A stretch of 7,294 bases of DNA from an uncultured Ruminococcus sp. (GTDB taxonomy: Bacteria; Bacillota; Clostridia; Oscillospirales; Acutalibacteraceae), in assembly GCA_902772795.1 (NCBI GenBank), contig CACYBZ010000157.1:1-7294 (forward strand), given 5' to 3'. A model generated the notes under the pieces. The model ran no database searches, was not told the origin of the DNA, and saw only the letters and a list, made by a program, of their open reading frames with translations. The translations under genes were made by a program, and so were the position numbers. This document shows positions 1 to 4,858 of the stretch, in pieces. The stretch's first letter is position 1; every line of letters starts with the position of its first letter.

Positions 1-1551
1 CTTGGCAATAACCAGAATGTCACCGGATTTGAAATTCAGTTTGGCTTCCTCTTCGGTCTGACATACGCAAAGATGTCCGCAATAGTCTGCTGTACTGACA
101 GCCGTTCCTGAAACCAGTACGTCACCGACCAGGTGTACTTTCAGCATATTCGTTGTTCCTGAAATTCCCAACGGAATACCTGCGGTAATGACAGCTAAAT
201 CACCGTTCTGTACAAGTCCTTCTTTCTGTGCGACATCGACAACATGTTCAAACAAGTCATCGGTGTTGTTCTGTTCTTCAATCATGATGGGAATAACACC
301 CCAGGAAAGATTCATCTGTCGTCTTACTTTCGGCGAAGTTGTTCCGCAGATAATCGGACAGGCAGGACGGTATTTGGAAATTTCTCTGGCTGTCAGTCCT
401 GACTTGGAAACGGTCATAATAGCCACTGCTCCGAGGTCGTGTGCTGTGGTGCAGGTAGCATGGGATATGGCAGAGGTAACATCAGGTCTTTCACTGATAT
501 CTCTTTTCTGAAAACGTCCGATATAATCAATATCTTTTTCTGTACGTTTGGCAATGATATCCATGGTATGCAAGGCTTCGACGGGATATTCTCCTGCGGC
601 GGTTTCTCCGCTTAGCATAATGGCACTGGTGCCGTCATAGATAGCGTTGGCAACGTCGGTAGATTCTGCTCTTGTCGGACGGGGATTTTTCATCATGGAA
701 TCCAACATCTGTGTTGCGGTAATAACCTGTTTGCCTGCTTCATAGGCTTTTTTAATCAGTTCTTTCTGGATAATGGGAACTTCTTCCAATGGAATTTCTA
801 CGCCCATATCACCTCTGGCAACCATAATACCGTCTGATGCTCTGATAATTTCGTCAATATTCTGTACGCCCTCTTCGTTTTCGATTTTGGCGATAATACG
901 CATGGTATCACAGTTATTGATTGCCAGTTCGTGGCGTAACTGAAAAATATCTTCTGGTGTTCTGGTGAATGAGGCAGCGATAAAATCAAAATCTTCCCTT
1001 ACCCCAAAGGCAATATCTTCTTTGTCTTTTTCGTTGATAAACGGCAACGAAAGACTGACTCCCGGCACATTTACCCCTTTATGTGAGGCGATATATCCTT
1101 CGTTGATAACCTTACATTCAATGCTTGTCTGGGTGAGATTCTGTACGACCATTTCAATCAGACCGTCATCAACCAGAATTTTATCGCCTGTTTTCAAGTC
1201 ATCGGGCAGTCCTTTGAAAGTGATGGAACAGCATTTGTCTGTACCTTCTACCTCTGAGGTCATAAACGTGAAAGTCTGTCCTGTTCTCAGCAGTTCCTTA
1301 CCGTTCTTGAAATTTCCTGTTCGGATTTCAGGACCTTTGGTATCCAGCAACAATGCTACGGGTTTTTTGAGTTCTTCACGCATTTTCTTGATTTTGTCTA
1401 TTCTGACTTTCTGCTGTTCGTGTGTACCGTGTGACATATTGATTCTGGCAACATTCATTCCGCCCTCAATCAACAGACGCAGAATATTGTCATCATCTGT
1501 TGCAGGCCCCATGGTGCAAATGATTTTTGTTTTTCTGACTTGACTTAACAT
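1..1551 (-). CDS. pyk: Pyruvate kinase, 3' end cut by the window edge
   Basis: This is the cytoplasmic enzyme that converts phosphoenolpyruvate and ADP to pyruvate and ATP, the last step of glycolysis. I translated the minus strand from the ATG at 1551-1549 and found 517 open codons with no stop or frameshift up to the edge. Visible motifs are RINMSHG (R36, N38, S40), LLLDTKGPEIRTG (about 67-79), the family signature RIIAKIENEEGV with catalytic K222 and metal ligand E224, ARGDMG with D248, and TATQM (278-282). The lid B domain spans about 75-175 and the allosteric C domain about 350-470. From about 473 (LVGDVLVSGTA...) the protein enters the extra PEP-utiliser-like C-terminal domain found in Bacillus-type enzymes of about 585 residues, so roughly 65-70 residues are probably missing. 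The start is supported by AGGGAGG at 1563-1569, 11 bases upstream. The gene is divergent from mnmG and has its own promoter. Confidence 0.97.
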   Translation of the reverse strand, partial: MLSQVRKTKIICTMGPATDDDNILRLLIEGGMNVARINMSHGTHEQQKVRIDKIKKMREELKKPVALLLDTKGPEIRTGNFKNGKELLRTGQTFTFMTSEVEGTDKCCSITFKGLPDDLKTGDKILVDDGLIEMVVQNLTQTSIECKVINEGYIASHKGVNVPGVSLSLPFINEKDKEDIAFGVREDFDFIAASFTRTPEDIFQLRHELAINNCDTMRIIAKIENEEGVQNIDEIIRASDGIMVARGDMGVEIPLEEVPIIQKELIKKAYEAGKQVITATQMLDSMMKNPRPTRAESTDVANAIYDGTSAIMLSGETAAGEYPVEALHTMDIIAKRTEKDIDYIGRFQKRDISERPDVTSAISHATCTTAHDLGAVAIMTVSKSGLTAREISKYRPACPIICGTTSPKVRRQMNLSWGVIPIMIEEQNNTDDLFEHVVDVAQKEGLVQNGDLAVITAGIPLGISGTTNMLKVHLVGDVLVSGTAVSTADYCGHLCVCQTEEEAKLNFKSGDILVIAK

Positions 1552-1587
1552 GAACTTGATAACCTCCCTGTTTATTCAGTTGAAGTT

Positions 1588-1616
1588 ATTATACAATATT
1601 TTCTTGAAAATAACAA
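1588..1616 (-). promoter_or_regulatory. Predicted pyk promoter
   Basis: On the minus strand, a TTGTTA -35 box (1616-1611) is followed after exactly 17 bases by a perfect TATAAT -10 box (1593-1588). The predicted transcript start is near 1581, giving a leader of about 30 bases that contains the AGGGAGG site of pyk. The -35 box lies inside the left arm of the 17-bp inverted repeat at 1609-1645, so a protein binding that repeat would compete with RNA polymerase. A perfect TTGACA lies further upstream (1661-1656, minus), but I found no good -10 box at a proper distance from it. Confidence 0.7.
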
Positions 1617-1645
1617 TTATTTTTTATAAAAAAATAATTGTTATT
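1609..1645. repeat. AT-rich 17-bp perfect inverted repeat over the pyk -35 region
   Basis: The arm AATAACAATTATTTTTT (1609-1625) is matched perfectly by its reverse complement at 1629-1645 around a 3-base spacer. Only one base pair per arm is G-C. It could be an operator, an UP-like AT-rich promoter element, or a cruciform-prone sequence. In such AT-rich DNA some symmetry arises by chance, but 17 of 17 is long. It is a poor candidate for an intrinsic terminator because the stem is nearly all A-T. Confidence 0.55.
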
Positions 1646-1696
1646 ATTTTTTTATTGTCAAGTATGCCAAAATCCGTCATTATTTTTGCTGACTGC

Positions 1697-1721
1697 TTTT
1701 CCGAGGTTGTCATACGGAAAA
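1697..1721. repeat. Short inverted repeat upstream of the mnmG promoter
   Basis: TTTTCCG (1697-1703) and CGGAAAA (1715-1721) form a 7-bp inverted repeat with an 11-base spacer, ending 16 bases before the mnmG -35 box. The half-site centres are 18 bp apart, which would suit a dimeric DNA-binding protein. A chance origin cannot be excluded, and no regulator family is suggested by the sequence. Confidence 0.25.
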
Positions 1722-1737
1722 TCTGTGAAAAAATATA

Positions 1738-1766
1738 TTTTCAAAGTACGGCAAATATGCTATAAT
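1738..1766 (+). promoter_or_regulatory. Predicted mnmG-rsmG promoter with extended -10
   Basis: A weak -35 box TTTTCA (1738-1743) is followed after 17 bases by TATAAT (1761-1766). TG at 1758-1759 gives the extended -10 form TGCTATAAT, which commonly compensates for a poor -35. Transcription should start near 1773, leaving a leader of only about 30 bases that is mostly ribosome binding site, with no room for a riboswitch or attenuator. Confidence 0.75.
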
Positions 1767-1802
1767 ACGGATAATTACATTGTCTATTGAGGAGGAATTC
1801 CC

Positions 1803-3677
1803 ATGAGTTTTTTGGCGGGAAAATTCGATATTGCGGTAATCGGTGCAGGACACGCTGGTATTGAAGCAGGATTGGCAGGGGCAAGATTAGGTTGTCAGAC
1901 GGTGGTGTTTACCATCAATATGGACGCAGTAGGAAACTGTCCGTGTAATCCGTCAATAGGCGGAACGGCAAAGGGGCACCTTGTCAGGGAAATTGACGCT
2001 CTCGGCGGTGAAATGGGGAAGACTGCGGACGAAAGTATGTTGCAGATGCGTATGCTGAATCGTGGCAAAGGTCCCGCCGTACATTCTCTCAGGGCACAGA
2101 TTGACAGACGCAGATACAGCGAAATCATGAAACATAAACTGGAACTTCAGGAAAATCTGCAGGTTCATCAGGCGGAAATTGTCAGTATCCGAAAAGGTGA
2201 AAATACCTGGTTGCTGGAAACACGTCTGAAAGCCGTTTATGAATGTAAAACTGTTATTATCGCTACGGGAACATTTCTGGGGGGAAAAGTCTATGTCGGC
2301 GATGTTTCCTATGAGAGTGGCCCTGACGGAATTTTTCCTGCTGCATTTCTGGGACAATCCCTCAAGGATTTGGGTCTGCCGTTAAGACGTTTCAAAACGG
2401 GAACGCCTGCCAGAGTACTCAGAAGCAGTATTGATTTTTCTGATTTGGAAGAACAGTTCGGCGATGAACCTGTTACCCCGTTTTCTTACGATACGTTGAC
2501 GTTGCCTGAAAATAAGGTAACGTGTCACATCAGCTGGACAAATGACAATACAAAGAAGATTATCATGGACAATATTCATCGTTCGCCATTGTATGGTGGT
2601 CTGATTGAGGGGGTAGGACCCCGTTACTGTCCGAGTATTGAGGATAAAATCGTCCGTTTTGCGGATAAACCACGTCATCAGCTGTTTATTGAACCGTGTG
2701 GAATGAATACAGAAGAAATGTATCTTCAGGGAATGTCGTCATCTTTACCCGAAGATGTACAACTGGACTTTTATCATTCGATAAAAGGACTGGAAAATGT
2801 AGTGGTTATGCGTCCCGCTTATGCTATTGAATATGACTGTGTTGACCCTACTACTATGAAAAGTACTCTGGAATTTGAAAAGTTTTCGGGGCTTTACGGA
2901 GCAGGACAGTTTAACGGCAGTTCAGGCTATGAGGAAGCGGCAGCACAGGGACTGGTGGCAGGCATTAATGCGGCACTGAAAGTATTGGGAAAAGAACCGT
3001 TGATTCTTGACAGAGCATCTTCTTATATCGGCACATTGATTGATGACCTGATTACCAAAGGTGCTGATGACCCTTACCGAATGATGACATCACGTTCGGA
3101 ATACCGCCTGATTTTGCGTCAGGATAATGCCGATGAAAGACTGACACCCATAGGCAGAAAAATCGGCCTTATTTCGGAGAAGCGTTGGGAAAGGTTTACG
3201 TTGAAACAACAGCAGAAAAAGCAGGAAATACAACGTCTGAAAAATACGGTTATTTCTCCTACTGACGAAGTCAATGAAATACTTGTTTCACGTGAAACAT
3301 CGGCAATTACCACAGGTGTACGACTGATTGATTTGCTGAAAAGACCGCAGATAAATTATGAATGTCTGACCTCTGTTGATATTACCAGACCGTCACTCGA
3401 TGCCAATATTTTTGAGCAGGTGGAGATTGAGGTAAAATATGAGGGATATATTAAAAGACAGTCTGAACAGATTGCCAAAATGAGAAAACTGGAAGAGAAA
3501 AAACTGCCTGATATTGATTTTAAGGAAATTACAGGTTTACGTCTGGAAGCGATAGAAAAACTCAACCGTATAAAGCCTGAGAATATCGGACAGGCTTCCC
3601 GAATCAGCGGTGTCAGTCCGTCAGATATTTCGGTGCTTTTGATATGGCTGGCACAGCATAAGAATAACAAGGGGTAA
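1803..3677 (+). CDS. mnmG: tRNA U34 5-carboxymethylaminomethyl-modifying enzyme MnmG (GidA)
   Basis: MnmG is an FAD-dependent cytoplasmic enzyme that works with the GTPase MnmE to install the (carboxymethyl)aminomethyl group on wobble uridine 34 of certain tRNAs. The protein is 624 residues, close to the roughly 625-630 usual for the family. Motifs in order are the FAD-binding GAGHAG (14-19), CNPSIGG with conserved C48, ATGTFLGG (154-161), RRFKTGTPAR (195-204), GPRYCPSIEDK with conserved C276, PCGMNTEEMYLQG (298-310), the second nucleotide-binding stretch GAGQFNGSSGYEEAAAQG (366-383), and SRSEYRLILRQDNADERLTP (430-449). The C-terminal helical part ends in RISGVSPSDISVLLIWL, the region known to contact MnmE. 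The start is set by AGGAGG at 1790-1795, seven bases before the ATG. The stop TAA is followed directly by rsmG, so the two are probably cotranscribed. Codons 494-499 (LVSRET) are written as a perfect parS site. mnmE, often next to mnmG in Firmicutes, is not in the window. Confidence 0.98.
   Translation: MSFLAGKFDIAVIGAGHAGIEAGLAGARLGCQTVVFTINMDAVGNCPCNPSIGGTAKGHLVREIDALGGEMGKTADESMLQMRMLNRGKGPAVHSLRAQIDRRRYSEIMKHKLELQENLQVHQAEIVSIRKGENTWLLETRLKAVYECKTVIIATGTFLGGKVYVGDVSYESGPDGIFPAAFLGQSLKDLGLPLRRFKTGTPARVLRSSIDFSDLEEQFGDEPVTPFSYDTLTLPENKVTCHISWTNDNTKKIIMDNIHRSPLYGGLIEGVGPRYCPSIEDKIVRFADKPRHQLFIEPCGMNTEEMYLQGMSSSLPEDVQLDFYHSIKGLENVVVMRPAYAIEYDCVDPTTMKSTLEFEKFSGLYGAGQFNGSSGYEEAAAQGLVAGINAALKVLGKEPLILDRASSYIGTLIDDLITKGADDPYRMMTSRSEYRLILRQDNADERLTPIGRKIGLISEKRWERFTLKQQQKKQEIQRLKNTVISPTDEVNEILVSRETSAITTGVRLIDLLKRPQINYECLTSVDITRPSLDANIFEQVEIEVKYEGYIKRQSEQIAKMRKLEEKKLPDIDFKEITGLRLEAIEKLNRIKPENIGQASRISGVSPSDISVLLIWLAQHKNNKG
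3284..3299. other. parS centromere site inside mnmG
   Basis: The 16-bp palindrome TGTTTCACGTGAAACA matches the Bacillus-type parS core, bound by ParB (Spo0J), at every position. It is embedded in the mnmG reading frame, from the third base of Leu494 to the end of Thr499, spelling V-S-R-E-T. ParB loading at parS recruits SMC and organises the origin region. Sites inside genes near the origin are well known for this family. An identical core occurs at 4536-4551. Confidence 0.9.
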
Positions 3678-4394
3678 ATGTCTATGGGAAATTTTCATGA
3701 TATGCTTATTGATGGTATGAAGAAATTTAATCTTGAAATTGACAATGAGCAGGTTGAACAGTTCAGAATGTATTGTCAGTTATTGACAGAGTGGAATAAA
3801 AAAATGAATCTTACAGCCATTACTGAACCGTCTGACATTATTCTGAAACATTTTGTTGACAGCTGTACGGTATTGCATTATGTCAGAATTCCCCAGAATG
3901 CCAGAGTGATAGATGTCGGAACAGGGGCAGGATTTCCCGGCATTCCCCTGAAAATTCTAAGAAAGGATATCCGACTGACTTTGTTGGATAGTCTGAACAA
4001 AAGATTGATTTTTCTGAATGAGGTTGCTCAGCAACTGGAAATAGAAGTGGAAACAGTACACGGAAGGGCGGAAGATATTGCCAGACAGGAAAAGTACAGG
4101 GAACAATTTGATGTAGTTGTTTCCAGGGCAGTTGCACCGTTGAATGTTTTAAGTGAGTACTGTCTGCCGTTTGTCAGAACAGGCGGACAGTTTATTGCGA
4201 TGAAAGGCAGAAATGTTCATTCTGAGGTAGAAGAAAGTCGTAAAGCGGTGAAGTTGCTGGGGGGAAAATATAAGAATGTAATTGAATTCCATATAGAAGA
4301 GAACGGTCGCAGTATTGTTACCGTCGAAAAAATTCAGCACACATCTGCGATTTATCCGAGGCACGGGTCGAAAATCTCCCGAAAACCGCTTTAA
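3678..4394 (+). CDS. rsmG: 16S rRNA (guanine-N7) methyltransferase RsmG (GidB)
   Basis: RsmG uses S-adenosylmethionine to methylate N7 of a guanine in the 530 loop of 16S rRNA (G527 in E. coli numbering). Loss of the enzyme is known to give low-level streptomycin resistance. The protein is 238 residues, normal for the family. It shows EWNKKMNLTAI (38-48), the SAM-binding motif I VIDVGTGAGFPGIPL (77-91), the acidic D104 in LLDSLNKR, GRAEDI (129-134), VVSRAVAPL (147-155), MKG (175-177), and the typical C-terminal IYPR...KPL. The ATG at 3678 directly follows the mnmG stop (TAAATG), which would suit termination-reinitiation. However, the only Shine-Dalgarno-like stretch, AAGGGG at 3669-3674, is better placed for the second ATG at 3684 (9 bases against 3), so the true start may give a 236-residue protein. 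The gene ends 4 bases before a hairpin-rich repeat. Confidence 0.97.
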   Translation: MSMGNFHDMLIDGMKKFNLEIDNEQVEQFRMYCQLLTEWNKKMNLTAITEPSDIILKHFVDSCTVLHYVRIPQNARVIDVGTGAGFPGIPLKILRKDIRLTLLDSLNKRLIFLNEVAQQLEIEVETVHGRAEDIARQEKYREQFDVVVSRAVAPLNVLSEYCLPFVRTGGQFIAMKGRNVHSEVEESRKAVKLLGGKYKNVIEFHIEENGRSIVTVEKIQHTSAIYPRHGSKISRKPL

Positions 4395-4397
4395 CTG

Positions 4398-4506
4398 GTG
4401 GGGACGCTGTCCCCACACCCCTGTCAGGGGCTCTGCCCCTGAACCCCGCAAGCCTTTAAAAAGGCTTGACCGAAACTTTTCGGGAAAATTTGCGATAGCA
4501 AATTTT
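4398..4506. repeat. Cassette of five back-to-back hairpins (intergenic repeat element)
   Basis: Five inverted repeats follow each other with almost no gaps. They are GTGGGGAC (4398-4405 with 4409-4416), TCAGGGGC (4424-4431 with 4435-4442), CAAGCCTT (4449-4456 with 4461-4468), CCGAA (4470-4474 with 4479-4483) and AAAATTTGC (4485-4493 with 4498-4506). Loops are 3-4 bases and all arms pair perfectly. The first half is far richer in G and C than the genes around it, which suggests an inserted element rather than native spacer. It resembles dispersed intergenic repeats that I associate with Ruminococcus-like genomes, but copy number cannot be seen here. It would be transcribed as the 3' untranslated part of the mnmG-rsmG mRNA. 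No long U-run follows any stem, so it is not a classical terminator. The outer borders are uncertain. Confidence 0.75.
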
Positions 4507-4535
4507 GAAAGAAAATCAGAAGAGTAGGTATTCGA

Positions 4536-4551
4536 TGTTTCACGTGAAACA
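4536..4551. other. parS centromere site downstream of rsmG
   Basis: TGTTTCACGTGAAACA is a perfect 16-bp palindrome and matches the Bacillus-type parS core at every position. The symmetry extends by one more base pair each side, making 18 bp (4535-4552). It lies between the hairpin cassette and the terminator, outside any gene I can support. With the identical site in mnmG 1.25 kb away, it marks this region as a likely ParB loading zone near the replication origin. Confidence 0.93.
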
Positions 4552-4569
4552 TTTTGGGATTGCTTTTTG

Positions 4570-4585
4570 TGTGTCATGTGAAACA
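4570..4585. other. Degenerate parS-like site
   Basis: TGTGTCATGTGAAACA matches the parS core in 14 of 16 positions. The right half GTGAAACA is intact, while the left half carries T to G at position 4 and the centre C to T at position 8. Its centre is 34 bp from the centre of the perfect site. It may be a low-affinity ParB site or a decayed copy. Confidence 0.5.
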
Positions 4586-4590
4586 TAATG

Positions 4591-4634
4591 AAAAAGCGTA
4601 CAAGTCAGCGTTGATGCTGACTTGTACGCTTTTT
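4591..4634. terminator. Bidirectional intrinsic terminator between rsmG and copA
   Basis: AAAAAGCGTACAAGTCAGC (4591-4609) pairs perfectly over 19 bp with 4616-4634 around a 6-base loop. The stem has a 14-bp mixed core flanked by an A-run on the left and a T-run on the right, so each strand ends in a U-tract. It lies between the converging mnmG-rsmG and copA units and should end both transcripts, starting 23 bases beyond the copA stop on that strand. Confidence 0.93.
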
Positions 4635-4657
4635 CTTACGGGAAAACAGAAGTCGGC

Positions 4658-4858
4658 TTATTGAATTTCAACAACAGTATAGCCTGCATCTGTAATCACC
4701 TGTCTGATTTTTTCGTCAGATACATTTCCCTGTACAGTAGCGGTTTTGTTTTCCAAATTGACGCTTGCTGTTACACCATCAATTTCGTTCAGTACTTTTT
4801 CTACTCTGCCCGAACAGTGTGTACACATCATACCATCAATCAATACTTTCTTTGTCAT
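4658..4858 (-). CDS. Possible nested CopZ-like copper chaperone from an internal start in copA
   Basis: The last 66 codons of copA form a complete, compact heavy-metal-associated domain that begins with its own methionine (M783 of CopA) and reads MTKKVLIDGMMCTHC. Its size and pattern match free CopZ-type chaperones, which bind Cu(I) with CxxC and hand it to CopA. CGGAGG (4872-4867) lies eight bases before this ATG, an optimal Shine-Dalgarno arrangement in the middle of a reading frame. Internal initiation could therefore yield a free soluble chaperone in the same frame. E. coli copA is known to make a small copper chaperone from the same gene by frameshifting, so a dual product has precedent, though by another mechanism and from the N-terminal domain. 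No separate promoter is obvious. The domain itself is certain, and its separate translation is inference. Confidence 0.5.
   Translation of the reverse strand: MTKKVLIDGMMCTHCSGRVEKVLNEIDGVTASVNLENKTATVQGNVSDEKIRQVITDAGYTVVEIQ

Noticed and set aside
1..1551. A possible frameshift in pyk, because no complete frame is bounded by a start and stop in the window
   Set aside because: Base-by-base translation gives one continuous frame of 517 codons. The gene simply runs off the left edge.
1550..1765. Plus-strand open frame of 71 residues in the pyk-mnmG spacer
   Set aside because: It is low-complexity I/L/F-rich sequence from AT-rich DNA, overlaps both promoters and the inverted repeats, and has no ribosome binding site.
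4398..4506. The hairpin cassette as a CRISPR array, riboswitch or attC-like site
   Set aside because: The five stems differ in sequence, so there are no repeat-spacer units. There is no downstream gene on the same strand to regulate, and no integrase or integron core is present.
4315..4527. Open frame on the plus strand encoding 70 residues (MLPSKKFST...), spanning the end of rsmG and the hairpin cassette
   Set aside because: It is out of frame with rsmG and has no ribosome binding site. Its second half is simply the translated repeat, so any similar hypothetical proteins in databases would most likely be other copies of the repeat.
4149..4586. Minus-strand open frame of 145 residues across parS, the repeat and the rsmG 3' part
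   Set aside because: It is antisense to rsmG, and much of it translates the palindromic repeat and parS (giving VSRETS). It shows no domain and would lie in the path of the terminator.
4588..4614. Tiny open frame MKKRTSQR before the copA side
   Set aside because: It has eight codons, no ribosome binding site, and lies within the terminator stem.
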